From Brachionus manjavacas (taxonomy: Eukaryota > Rotifera > Eurotatoria > Ploima > Brachionidae), in NCBI GenBank assembly GCA_019054805.1, contig JAHQIY010000004.1:4774001-4838000 (forward strand): DNA of 64,000 nt, given 5' to 3'. Position 1 is the stretch's first letter, and each line of letters begins with the position of its first letter. Under the pieces are notes generated by a model. That model worked only from the letters and a program-made list of their open reading frames with translations. It was not told the DNA's origin and did not search any database. Positions 11,001 to 21,829 of the stretch are shown here, in pieces. Both the position numbers and the translations under genes were made by a program.

Positions 11001-14000
11001 AACTGAACATTAGGCTAAAATCTTAGATAAATACCTAATAAAGCACAATACAAATAAAAAATAATTCATAATTATTTAAAATAAATAAATTATTATAGTT
11101 CAAAAAATTCCCAAAATGGATCCCAAATTTCGACATTTATTTTTTGAAATTAATTTACAGTAAATCAACTAAATTGTCTCTTTTAGTAAAAAATTAATTT
11201 ATTAAACATTAAGTTTTTCTGAATAGAAATGGCTGAATTGAAACGAAATTCACAACTCCATTCTTCAATCAGAAATCGGTTTAAATATTCAAAAATATTC
11301 TTAAAATATCTAGTGAAAAATTTTTAAAGCATTTTCAATTTAAAAATATAGAAAAAATACAAATTGAAATTTATAAGATACAATTAAACGTAATTTTTTT
11401 GAATTAAACATCAAATTATGGGATTGAAAATAGAGACCCTGAAAACAGCCATTTTTCTTATACGCTTAAAAATTGGCTACAAAGAATCTTTTTTCAAATT
11501 TAATTCAATTAAATATTTTTAAATACATCAATAATCAAGTAAAAAATCGTCTTAATTTAATGATTACTTTTGAATCAATCAAAGTTTATTCTTATTTTTC
11601 ATTAGATCAAATTGAAAATAAAAGTTTATATTTATTTTTACACATATTTGTTTTTGTCAATATTAAAATTTTTTAATGATAAAAAGTTTTTTATGCTAAA
11701 AACATATTTTAATTTTTCAATTAATCCAAAATTTCTTATTTAAATTAGAATTTACCAGAGGAAGAAGCGTTCGCCATATTTGTTCAAATAATGCAAAAAT
11801 ACAATCTTAGAGAGATATACAAACCCAATATGTACCATTTAGGATTGTGCATGTTTCAACTGGACAATTTAGTACAGGTAATACTTTTTATCCAAAAATT
11901 TTTATTTAGTTTGTTCAAAATTTTTTAAGGAATCGTTTCCAGATTTACATCATCACTTTAGTTCTCACGCATTTCATTCATCTATGTACTGCAGCAGCTG
12001 GTTCCTAACTTTGTTCACTACTTCTTTGCCATTGCAGCTTGTCTGTCGTATATTTGATATATTTCTTAGCGAGGTAAAATTTAAATGAAAAAAATAAATA
12101 TTTGCAAGTAATTAATTCAAAAAGGGTATTGAAATTGTGTTTCGAGTCGGTCTAGCTATCCTTGAATATCACAAAGACAATTTGTTAACACTGGACATGG
12201 AGGGAATGCTAAAAGTGAGTAAATATTTGAGTAAAAGAGCAGGTTTTGTCATATTAATTTTATCAACAAACTCACCTGATTCCATTTTTGAACGATTTAC
12301 GACAGATATTAGAGTAAAATATTTTACAAGAAATTTAAGCTGATTTATTTTGCAAGAAAGCCTAAAACTTAACTTAGAATAGTTTATAAAACGATTTTTA
12401 ATTTTTGAATAGTTTTTTAGAAGCTTTTGAATAATTTTATTTAAAAAAAAACTTAAATGGTAGCAGTATTTTAGTAAATTTAAATCACCGACCCAGATTA
12501 AAAGTTTAAGTTTTTATTATTTCGACTTAGTTTTTTGTTTATTTTTGAGTGTGTGATTACGCGTGTAAATGCGGCTTTTAAGCAAATTAAATGACTGAAT
12601 CCTTACGAAAGTTAACTACAAAATTTCAAATTCAAATTAGCTGCTATTTGTTTTGGCAATGATTCTATTTAAACAAAATACCAAATTTTCCTTCAAATAA
12701 ATAAATTTGATCCTCGAATTAATTTCTTAGCTAAAACGCTTAGTAAAAAATTTGAAAATACCATTAAGTTGACATAAATTTAACTGAATATTTTCGAAAA
12801 GATCATTTAGAAAATTAAGTATACTCAAGTTAGTTTATTAGATGCTAACTGAACAAGTATTCAGATAAAATTAAAGAAGACTTTTGAGCAGTTGGTTTAT
12901 ATTTTTGTATTAGAACCTTAGCTTGCGTCATTCGTTCAAATCGTTAGACAAAAGCACAATAAATAATATTTGAAAACGCCACTTAGTTATTTAAGATTTA
13001 AAAAAAAATTCAAAATTATATGGCTTTGCTATAAATCAATCTTTGAAAAGATAAATATTTAAGTCTGAGTTTTTGTATTTCAATATTTTTCAGGCCCAAA
13101 GTCATTAGTTAAAAAATTAGATTTTCAAAATGGGTTAATGTTTTTGTTTGAAGAATTTTTCAAGTTAACTGCGGTTTTTAAAGTATGATCGAAATTTTTA
13201 AGTTTTTGTCATAAAAATTTTATTTGATTGTCCGAAATGACTACATTTAGATTCAACATTTTTATCTTAAAATTAAATTTAATATTTAATTGGAACGAAG
13301 GTTACTATGACTAAAAGCAATCGACTTGGATTTTTTAGTATCAAGATCAATTTTTAAAAATATTAGAATGTAATTTTTTGAATTTTTTTAGGGTCGATTT
13401 TTGACAAGTGTCCTAAAAATTTGGAAATTTTTTTGTAAATTTTTAGATTAATCATTAAAATAATAAAAAAACAGATTTAAGAGAAAAACTTCAAAATGAA
13501 TACTTCTGTAACAACAAAAAATCAAAGTTTTAAAAAAATGTTACTTAAAAAAATTACTACGATATTTATTTTTTTAGATAGATTTAAAAAATGATCATAA
13601 CAAATTGACTTAGTTTGCCAGCTATTAGAGTATCTTGATTTCGAGATTTGAAGTTTCATTCGGCACAAATATTGTCATCAAATTCAGTTAGATTTTTTTA
13701 AGTGACCATTTTTTTATGCGAAAAGAGCATTAAGCATGTTTGTCTAGATATAGGTATTAGAAAAAGTTTTATTACAACTTGAATTTAGGTCATTTTAGCG
13801 CTATTGCACTTTGGAGAAAAAGAAAACGAAAAGCCCATTTGATTAGCCAAGTTGATTGAGTTTTTTTTATATTATTTTCTCTTAATTAAATTTTTTTAAA
13901 GATTACTACCGAGTAGTCTTAATTTTTCGTAAATTATTGTTTTCTTATTAGATTTTCAAAAAACTAAAAAACAAAGCCAGAAAAAAAAACAAAAGAAAGG

Positions 14001-17000
14001 CTTAACGAATTTATTTGACTGCAGTGCTATGTATGCTGGTGCCCTCGGACTTCTAATTTAAAAAATAATTATTTTGTTCCAAATCGAATTTTGTTTAACG
14101 ATAAAAAAAACAATATGTGTCTTGGTTCTTTTAATTAATTTCTAATTGTATCATTATTTGGTCATTTTAATTTAAGATAAAAATATTAATTTATGGAATT
14201 TTTTAATTTTATCTTATCTGTAATTTAAACAAAAAAACAAATGGATCGGATTAAGGACTTTTATAACGTAAGACATTTGATTTTCAAAACCTGCTTTTAA
14301 TTTTTAATCATTGACAATATTAGGTTATTTCAATTTTGTTTTTTTAAGTATTTTCAAAAAGAACTTCCCGTCAAACACGAAAACGATCATGATGGACTTC
14401 TAAACAAAGCGTTGGCTATCAAATATAACCAGAAAAAAATGAAAAAGTAAACTGATCAATTTGCTTATAAAATTTGAATTTCTTATAAATAATTTCAAAG
14501 TTTTACAATAAGAGTGAATATTTTATTTAACAATATTTTTGAAATTTTGAAAAATAAAAAAAAAAGCTTTGAATTGAATAAAAATAATTTTTAAGTTTTC
14601 ATTCATTTAAGATAAAATTTAATTTTTAATTTATTTAAATTTCAAGACTTGAAAAAGACTATTCAATATTCAAAAAAGAAGAACAAGAAGAACAAGTTGA
14701 AACTCGGGTAAGATTTTAAACTAAGTTTTTTTTCACTTTGTTTATAAAAAAATAATTTTTTTAGCGTTTAAGAGCTGAAAATAAGCTACTTAAACAGAGG
14801 ATTGACAATTTAGAAAAGGTAAATATTTTATGTGCTTTTATTTAACCTAGATAAGTTTGCTTATTTTTTGTGCCTGTAAAGTCACAGTTCAAATTAAATG
14901 CACCCAAAAAAAAATATTTATTTTCTTTACTAAATCTAAAGAAAGTAACTATCTAATTTTATAGTTTGACTTCAAATCTCAACTTCCAAAAAAAATTTCT
15001 TTGCTTTAAAAAAGAAAAATCTGTATTCTCTCATTTACTATAAGTTGCATTTTTATTTTCTAAAAAATTGATTCCATTCTTCGGGATATTATTTTTAGTT
15101 AAAGCATAAACGTATTTTAAGAATTTCTTATGCCTGAATAAACTTGAAGATTTATAAAAATAAATAAATAAATTACAAAAATTCCTCAGTTACAAGTCAC
15201 GGCTTTGGCCTGTTTAAAAAAGTTTAAAATTCGAAAATAAATGTATGAAAATCTCAATTCATTAATAATTATGGAACTCTTAATCTTGAATTTTTATTTT
15301 TTTAATCTTTTTATAGTTCTTTTGTTTATAAATTCATAAAACCAAAGAATATTATTATTTAATTATTCAATTTTTCCAGTTCTTGACCTTATAAAAAGCT
15401 AAAGAGGCAAAATTCAAAAAAGTGAACAAGATTTTATTTTTTTTAATTTCTCCATCAATGATTTTGCGATTTAATACAAATTAAAAATATTCTGGGAATT
15501 CTTTAAATTATAATTTTGATCATAAATTTTGTTTTGCTGAAAATAAAGAAAATTTTAAAGAATGAAACAACAAAAGAGAATTACATTTAAATTATCCAAA
15601 TTTTAAACTAATTTTTTTTAAACTTGAACAAATTGATATTAAAAAATTTTCAATTTTTTTCAAAAAATAAAAAAACAACCTTTTTTCGGTAGCTTTCTGA
15701 GATGGTCAGGTCCCAATTTCAAAATTTAGATTCAAGTGAAGTTTCTAATTTCCATTTTCATTTAATTTTTCCATCAATTTCTCAACTTTATAACAATTTT
15801 TTAATTATTTATATTCTAATTATTAGACTTTTTTTGGCTTAACCGATGTAAGTTTTAATTTTATTTTTTTATCGGCCATAAAATGGTTTTGTTTTATTTT
15901 TGCAATTAAAAATTATTTGCTTTATTCGTTTTTTATTTTTATTGTTTTTTTGACCAATACTGTGTTTAGCTTAAATTAAAATGTTCCTTAAAATTTACAA
16001 TAAATTTTAATTTTGTTATGTGATTAAAAAGGAAAGCGCTCAATTAGCCGATCGTTTAATTAAGGGTCAAGTAATAAACGCTCAGCAACAAGAGAGCATT
16101 GATGTGCTTAAAAACGAGAATCAAAAGCTTAAAGACAAAATCAAAGAAATGGAAATCGAATATGCCAATTCGGATGAGCTACGAAAAAAGGAGTTGAACG
16201 AAAAAAACATAAACAATTATGAAAAAGAGATGCTTCATGAAAAAGTAAGCATGCTTTTGGAAGAAAACAGTAAATTAAGAGATACGCCAGATGTGCAGCG
16301 TTTGGAAGAAGAACTAGTCCAAGTCAAAATGAGGGAGGCCGAGGCTCAATTGGCCATCAAAGAACTTCAAAAAACAATTCATGTTCTTAATTTGGAATAC
16401 CAAGAGTTTCTAAACAATCGAACTGCAGTGGTAACAACTCTAAACAATAGCTCAGGCACCGAAAATAAATCGATTTCTAGCAATGAAGCCCATTCTTTGG
16501 AGGAAGAGCTTCTTAAAGTTAAAATGCGTGAAGCCGAGACCCAGTCCGAAATGAAATCGGTCAATTTAAAGTTGATGCAGCTTGACACCGAGAAACAAGT
16601 AGCCTATAATCAAATAAAGCGCCAGGACGAAGAGATTAGAAAATTGAACGCTCAGATCACCCAAATGTGCGAGAAGGAACTAGACAGCAAGAGCCATCTG
16701 ATGGAATACAGACGCCAGTTGGACGACAAAGAAGCCTTACTCAAAGAATCAGTGATGACTCACAAAATTCAGGAAATAGAGGATGCCAGTTTAATAGCCG
16801 AGTTGAAGCAGCGAGTGGCCTCGTTAGAAGTTCAAATTCAAGAATTTCTTACCACAGGCCAATTGAATGATACTGGAAAAAGTCTCGACTTGTATAATGG
16901 CATGTCAGGCTCAATAGATAAATTAATAGATATGAATGACGATTTAAAAAATCTCATGTCCTCACAAACTTCTTTATTATCCGACAAAATATCCCTGATT

Positions 17001-17465
17001 CGCACCAACAGTTTTAAGCCAGATTTGATAAACCCTGTGAACAAATCGTTGAATAGCACCATTAAGAATGGCAACAGTGGACCTCTTAACTCACTTAATG
17101 ATCCGAAAAAATTTTCCAGAAGTCAAAGCGAAGAGTGTAAAAAGAAAAAACTGTCTGAGCCAGATCTCAAAGCAAATATGAACTTAATTCCAGACTCAAC
17201 TCCTAATCATGTTATTGCTGAATATTTGGATAGCGATGAAGATAATATGGACGAGTTAGACAGGTCATATTTGTCATCTGTGAATGATAAGTCCAATTCA
17301 TCAGAAAATGTCAGTGTAGATAATTCAAATTCGTCCAAAGAGTTAAAATTGATGAAAATCGAAGATGTTGATCCAGCACAAAGACCACTTGAAATCGAAG
17401 ACTTCGGAACAGTCAACCACTCCGACTTTGTTAAGACCAATTTTGATGATGAGGCTGAAAATTGA
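8066..17465 (+). CDS. EVI5: EVI5-type TBC-domain Rab GTPase-activating protein, 10 exons
   Basis: Exons: 8066-8268, 8422-8585, 8639-9024, 11749-11877, 11930-12073, 12125-12214, 14349-14446, 14647-14707, 14765-14818, 16032-17465. All introns are GT-AG; 2763 nt gives 920 residues. A Ser-rich N-terminus leads to the EVI5-type ELDLLIKLERANK block. The TBC domain covers about residues 157-365, with the arginine finger in RRDIDRTYP (Arg204) and the glutamine finger in GYCQGSAF (Gln239), so GAP catalysis looks intact. A long coiled coil follows (about 405-730), including ESAQLADRLIKGQV, then an acidic, Ser-rich tail. Human EVI5 has the same order at ~810 residues and acts on Rab GTPases (Rab11, Rab35) in endosome traffic and cytokinesis. 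EVI5L is the only close alternative. The 2.7-kb third intron holds retrotransposon debris. A likely poly(A) signal AATAAA is at 17715-17720. Confidence 0.93.
9266..9350 (+). mobile_element. Short retrotransposon 3'-end remnant in EVI5 intron 3
   Basis: The hairpin GGAGT-CTT-ACTCC (9318-9330) is followed by TAAATTATTTTT. The same layout, with different stem bases, ends the better preserved element at 61.9-63.3 kb (AGGGG-TCCT-CCCCT followed by AAATTATTTTA). I infer a severely 5'-truncated insertion. No coding sequence is left, so the call rests on the 3'-end resemblance alone. Confidence 0.4.
10905..11000 (-). mobile_element. Retrotransposon 3' end with ATT-repeat tail in EVI5 intron 3
   Basis: Read on the minus strand, an AAGCTACCGTAG block leads into a hairpin with arms AGAAGTCTT and AAGACTTCT (10952-10960 and 10967-10975), then a (TTA)n run at about 10907-10928. 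The plus-strand element ending near 19.72 kb has a similar GCTACTATAG block, a hairpin and an ATT tail, so both appear to be 3' ends of one non-LTR family. Confidence 0.5.
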
Positions 17466-17889
17466 AAAAAATAAATCCGTTCCTTTTATATTTATTAATT
17501 TTGAAGCGTAAAAAATTGTTATATTTATTAACTAGTAGAATCACCGTATGCTTTTTAATGTACTTGCTCCCGGTTCTTATAGAACTTTGCTGCTCTTATA
17601 AGACAGTCTAATTAGGGAAGCATTTGACTGCTATTGAAATCTTAAAAATATTTTGAAAGCTCTTTGATAAATTTATTTTTTTCTATAAAATCCGACGAAT
17701 GTTTTTTTTTTGTTAATAAATTGTACTGAAAAAGAACGAATGGTTTGAAACTTGATTTTTATTGTTTTGCTTTCAAAATTAAAATTTATTTTTATATAAA
17801 TATTTTTAAAAAATAAAAATCTATAGTTAAGTTGATTTATTGTATTTTTTTAAATTAAATGACTTGTTTTATTTTTGAATTACTATCAT
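17466..17889. other. EVI5 3' UTR and flank
   Basis: AT-rich sequence after the EVI5 stop, with a candidate poly(A) signal AATAAA at 17715-17720. Nothing else is recognised. Confidence 0.5.
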
Positions 17890-18102
17890 TATTTGAAAAA
17901 CCAGATTTATTGTGTAATTTGAAAATCACGGACAAAAGATCCTAAATTTTTTTTAAAAAAAAACTTTTCCAAAAAATGTCATCCGAAATAAAAAAAAAGT
18001 CGAATGCTCTAAGAAACAAAAATTTTATTTAAGTAAATAAGAAATTTTTTTTCTAAGTAAATTAAAATTCAATAATTCTTTAAGCATTCTAAATGAGAAA
18101 TA
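17890..18102 (+). repeat. 213-bp direct repeat, copy A
   Basis: This segment recurs almost unchanged at 19232-19444, 1342 bp downstream in the same orientation. Shared words include ACCAGATTTATTGTGTAATT, GTCATCCGAAATAAAAAAAA and GCATTCTAAATGAGAAATA. It has no coding potential. It could be a terminal repeat of a small element or the trace of a local duplication. It lacks clear TG...CA ends, so an LTR is not demonstrated. Confidence 0.8.
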
Positions 18103-19231
18103 CTAGAAAAATTAAAAAAATCAAAAGATTGTTTTGACGAAAATCAAATTAGCAGGTAATTTATTTTATATTAAAAATACAGTAACGCTTTATCATATGG
18201 ATTTTACGTAAACGACGTAAAATTACGAAATTTGACGATAAATTACTAGAATTTACGTAAAACCAAAATTCGACAAAAAGCGAACATTTCATATTAGTAA
18301 TTCTATTTAGCTTATTTAGGTCCCCTCTTGAACTGTCTTCGTTTGCCTCGCTAGCACACCGGTATATAAAGTTTCTCTTATCACGTCTTACTTCTTTCTT
18401 TATAATTTTTTTTTCATTTTTTTCACTCAGATTTTTTCTGTTCATTTTTGCTTTGATTCCCCATTTTCACTTATCTTCACACTACTTGCATCAAATATCC
18501 ACTTCGTTATTAATGTTCAATGCATATTATCCATTTCATTTTAATATTTTTTCCTTTCTTTTGTACTTTACGTATCCGAAATCATTTTCTGCTGTTTTGC
18601 AGTAGATATCTCTAAATCCATTCAGTCTTTCAGCTTATCGAACTCTTTTCGACATCAAGCTTCTGGAAACTCTTTCTCAGGTTCGTTCTAATTTTAAATG
18701 AATTAATTATTTTGAATAACAAGGGTCAAAATGGTTTTTTGAAATTTCTAAAAGAGAAAAATTGTGATCTTATAAAAATAAAATAATGAAATTTTACGAG
18801 TTAATAAGAAAACTTATATTTTTCAAAATAATAAGCTTTTTTTTAAGTATATTTTTTTAGCATGTTTCAGACTCACGAAAAACACATACTCTTAGAACTT
18901 TTTGTTCTCATAAAACTTCGAAAGCTAGTTGAATGCATTATTTTGTAGAGAATTTTATGCTGATTAAATTGAGCGATAATTTGTTTTCTTCGGAGGTCTT
19001 TCCACAAGCAATGGTGAAAAAATTTCAAAATTTGAAGGATTTTTAAAAATTGAAATTTCGATTTTTTCTTTACATAATTTGATCAAATGAATTCATTAGT
19101 TGTATTAAATTTTACCCTTCGAACAGAATACCTCCGAATAAAACAAATTATGGTTCATTTTAATAAGGATAAAATCAGGATCATCCATTTATTTTTCACA
19201 AATGCGATCACAAATTTTTGAAATTTTTGAA
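18103..19231. other. Segment between the two 213-bp direct repeats
   Basis: This 1.13-kb segment holds a diverged miniature element at 18180-18248. It also holds a less AT-rich, pyrimidine-rich strip at about 18316-18680 with a TATA-like TATATAAA at 18363-18370. That strip ends at a possible donor site (CAG followed by GTTCGT near 18679). It could be a promoter plus 5' untranslated exon of an element or an unseen gene, but no coding exon could be attached to it. Confidence 0.4.
18180..18248. mobile_element. Diverged copy of the 64-bp miniature element
   Basis: It starts TA-CAGTAACGCTTTATC and shares TGGATTTTACGTAAA with the element at 2447-2510. Its right end (GATAAATTACTAG) is a decayed match to the expected inverted repeat. 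The left half is convincing, the right boundary approximate. Confidence 0.5.
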
Positions 19232-19444
19232 TATTTGAAAAACCAGATTTATTGTGTAATTTGAAAATCACGGACAAAAGATCCTAAATTTTTTTTTAAA
19301 ATAAACTTTTCCAAAAAATGTCATCCGAAATAAAAAAAAAGTCGAATGCTTTAAGAAACAAAAATTTTATTTAAGTAAATAAGAAATTTTTTTTCTAATT
19401 AAATTAAAATTAAATAATTCTTTATGCATTCTAAATGAGAAATA
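19232..19444 (+). repeat. 213-bp direct repeat, copy B
   Basis: Second copy of the repeat at 17890-18102. The offset is a constant 1342 bp at both ends, with a few substitutions and compensating length changes in homopolymer runs. It abuts the retrotransposon 3' end that starts near 19465, so it may belong to that insertion. Confidence 0.8.
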
Positions 19445-19464
19445 TTTTTGACTAAATATTTTCA

Positions 19465-19720
19465 ACCAACGTGAGCATTTCATTCTTAACAGAGTAGTAG
19501 ACAACTGGAACAGACTGCCTCCTGAAGTAGTCAAAGCAAGTTCAAAGAATTTGTTTAAGAAAATGTTTGACAAAATCAATACGTCGCGATAGTTAGAGGA
19601 ATATTCATCACTGTCTGAAAGCTACTATAGCGTTCCCTATATGGGTTTTCGTTTGGTGGGACAAACCACCGTAGCTCATTATTATTATTATTATTATTAT
19701 TAGTAGTAGAAGTAGTAGTA
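19465..19720 (+). mobile_element. Non-LTR retrotransposon, 3' end of the RT frame plus tail
   Basis: In one frame the sequence reads LNRVVDNWNRLPPEVVKASS, then SKNLFKKMFDKINTSR and a stop at about 19592. This is the end of CR1/jockey-type reverse transcriptase proteins (family consensus: RVVN-W-LP-VV-A-S-N-FK). About 60 bases later a hairpin GGTGG-CCACC (19655-19670) leads to an ATT microsatellite (about 19678-19704) that grades into AGT repeats. It is heavily 5'-truncated and not functional. Confidence 0.72.
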
Positions 19721-20080
19721 GTATTTAGAAAAAAATCTTTTATTGGTTTTGTTTTTTTTTGAATAAAGGGTCTATGTTTTTGGAATAGTTTTGAATTGAA
19801 GCTATTTCTAATATTTTTAAAATGTACGCATTTAAACCATCACAGTGGCCAGAATACATGACAAATGAGAAAATTATGATTTGGGGAGTATTTTTTTGAC
19901 CCTAAATTAAGATAATCAACTTGAACTTGATTCCTTAAGATATTTCCTAAGATATTTCGTCGTTGAGTAGTTAAAAATTCATCGAAATAGAAGAAGATCG
20001 TTTATTCAGAATTACATAAAATTAATTTACAAAAATTTTCAATTAGATTTGAGGTAAGTTTCACAAGAATTTTTCAAAGA
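19721..20080. other. Spacer after the retrotransposon fragment; MFSD8-like 3' flank
   Basis: AT-rich sequence with no recognised gene. It lies downstream of the stop codon of the minus-strand transporter and probably includes its 3' UTR. Confidence 0.45.
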
Positions 20081-21520
20081 TTATTCTTCAATCGGTTTAA
20101 ACCTTTTGAAAAAAAACAAAAATATTAAAAAAATTAAGCTTATTATAAAAAGAATAATTGAAACCAGAATTAATGGTTTGTAAATAAGGGGACCTGCGCA
20201 TAGAGGGCCAATGATGGTCCCAATACCCAAAATTCCCCTCTGTATTCCTTGACCAAAGCCTTGAAATTTATTGTCAATCATCTTGGTAAATAGTGAAGAA
20301 CTTGTGATAGCTATTGCTGGCAAGCCGATTACATCAAAAATGACAAATACGACAAAAGCTCCGAAAAATACTCCATCCGAATTTTGGTGCACTTCGATTG
20401 CAACTGCAGTGGAATTTTTAATATTAAAAGATTGATTTTTTGACTGAAAAGCTTTATCAAATTTATCCACAAAAGGCAAGAATATACAAGCAATTAAAAG
20501 GCCAATTATTATACTTAATAAACCAATTAAAAGTATAACTCTATCTTTAAATTTTTTTGATAAAATCCTTATAATAACAAAGCTGATTATAATGATTACT
20601 CCTCCACAGCAAAACAAAATTGAATTTTCCAACTCGTTCCAATCAAACATTATCTCTGTGAATGGAATAACCATTGTTTCCAAGCTTGTCTGATTAAAAT
20701 ATGTAAAAAATGTCATGGCCAGAAGCAAAAAAATCTCTGCTCGCCAAAATTGACTTTTTCTGGAATGAATTCTTGCGTTGTTTTCCGTTTGCTCGTCATC
20801 AGTTCTTTCCTGGTTAAAATTTAACTCTTGGAAAAGGAAAAAAAATATGAAAAAATACAGAGACCATGTAAAGGCCATGAAAAGTCCTGGAATTGATTTT
20901 CTATCAACCAAAAATTTTCCAAACAAATAAAAATTAACCTGTCTTAAAACGATATTAAATGCCGGACCGAACATTAGGCCAAATTGCCGAGAAGCCATGA
21001 CCATGGACAAAATTGCTGTTCTTTTTTTCTCTGAAGTTGTTCTAGCTATAAAAGCGAGTGCCACTGTTGAAGCCCCAATTGATATTCCACTTAAAGTTCT
21101 AGCTAGCAGGACAAAATATTTGTTTATGCCAAAAAAATAAAGAATATGACCAATTACGCCGAACACAATAGAGAAAAGCATAAAAATTTTATTTTTTTTA
21201 CATTTGTCTGATATTTTCCCCATAACTAAACCAGAGACAACTCCACTAAATGAATATGAACTAATCACCAAACCCATAAACGAACCACTTGCCGAATAGT
21301 CAAAATTTAAACGATCCCATAGAGTCGGAATAATCACAGCAAAATCAGTTCCAGTCATAAACGCGTAAAAACATAGGCAAAAATAATTTAGCCTTAGTCT
21401 TCCCTTGTCATTGGATTTTTCGTTACCATCTTTTAATTTACAAATATCTTCTTTGGAATTTATTACATTTTCAACAGATACTTCTATCATCCCTCTAAAA
21501 ATTAAAAAATATATCTTCAT
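20081..21520 (-). CDS. MFSD8/CLN7-like major facilitator superfamily transporter, single exon
   Basis: An uninterrupted 479-codon frame from an ATG at 21520. I count twelve hydrophobic segments, from FYAFMTGTDFAVIIPTLW to the final LFIISLIFLIFLFFF. The loop after helix 2 has GKISDKCKKNK, the MFS motif-A position. Helix 4 and its loop read ARTLSGISIGASTVALAFIA. The long loop between helices 9 and 10 carries two N-glycosylation sequons, Asn362 (NQS) and Asn369 (NST). Human MFSD8, a lysosomal MFS protein, is glycosylated at two sites in the same loop, which supports the assignment, as does the ~500-residue length. The substrate is not readable from sequence. It sits 309 bp downstream of MGAT1 on the same strand. 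It has no introns, unlike its complete neighbours, so retrocopy origin is possible, but the frame is intact. Confidence 0.78.
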   Translation of the reverse strand: MKIYFLIFRGMIEVSVENVINSKEDICKLKDGNEKSNDKGRLRLNYFCLCFYAFMTGTDFAVIIPTLWDRLNFDYSASGSFMGLVISSYSFSGVVSGLVMGKISDKCKKNKIFMLFSIVFGVIGHILYFFGINKYFVLLARTLSGISIGASTVALAFIARTTSEKKRTAILSMVMASRQFGLMFGPAFNIVLRQVNFYLFGKFLVDRKSIPGLFMAFTWSLYFFIFFFLFQELNFNQERTDDEQTENNARIHSRKSQFWRAEIFLLLAMTFFTYFNQTSLETMVIPFTEIMFDWNELENSILFCCGGVIIIISFVIIRILSKKFKDRVILLIGLLSIIIGLLIACIFLPFVDKFDKAFQSKNQSFNIKNSTAVAIEVHQNSDGVFFGAFVVFVIFDVIGLPAIAITSSSLFTKMIDNKFQGFGQGIQRGILGIGTIIGPLCAGPLIYKPLILVSIILFIISLIFLIFLFFFKRFKPIEE

Positions 21521-21829
21521 TTAAACTGTTTTTGTTTATTACTTAATTTATGGGATCGTCTAAAATAAATGATAGCTAACATTTGAAAAATTTAGCAAAT
21601 TAAAATTTTATCATAAAATTTTAAAAAAATAATAACTGTTTTAATTTGGTATTTTATTACCATTAATGAAAAAAAAGAACTAAATTTGATTTGATTAATT
21701 TTTATTTTTGGCATTAAATCAAGATAATGGAAAAATTTCAAAACAAAAGAAAACGATTGAAAATTAGAAATAGAAATTAGTTTTATCAAATTCTTTTGGT
21801 AAATTTTCAAATTTCAAGTCTTTTTAATT
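21521..21829. other. Spacer between MGAT1 and the MFSD8-like gene
   Basis: A 309-bp AT-rich gap that must contain the MGAT1 3' end and the transporter promoter. The open frame at 21592-21810 is low-complexity and not supported as a gene. Confidence 0.4.

Noticed and set aside
16379-17440. Several minus-strand and shifted open frames over the last EVI5 exon
   Set aside because: They are shadows of a long, well-conserved coding exon and show no independent family motifs.
17890-19444. LTR retrotransposon bounded by the 213-bp direct repeats
   Set aside because: No TG...CA termini, primer binding site, polypurine tract or gag/pol coding was found between them.
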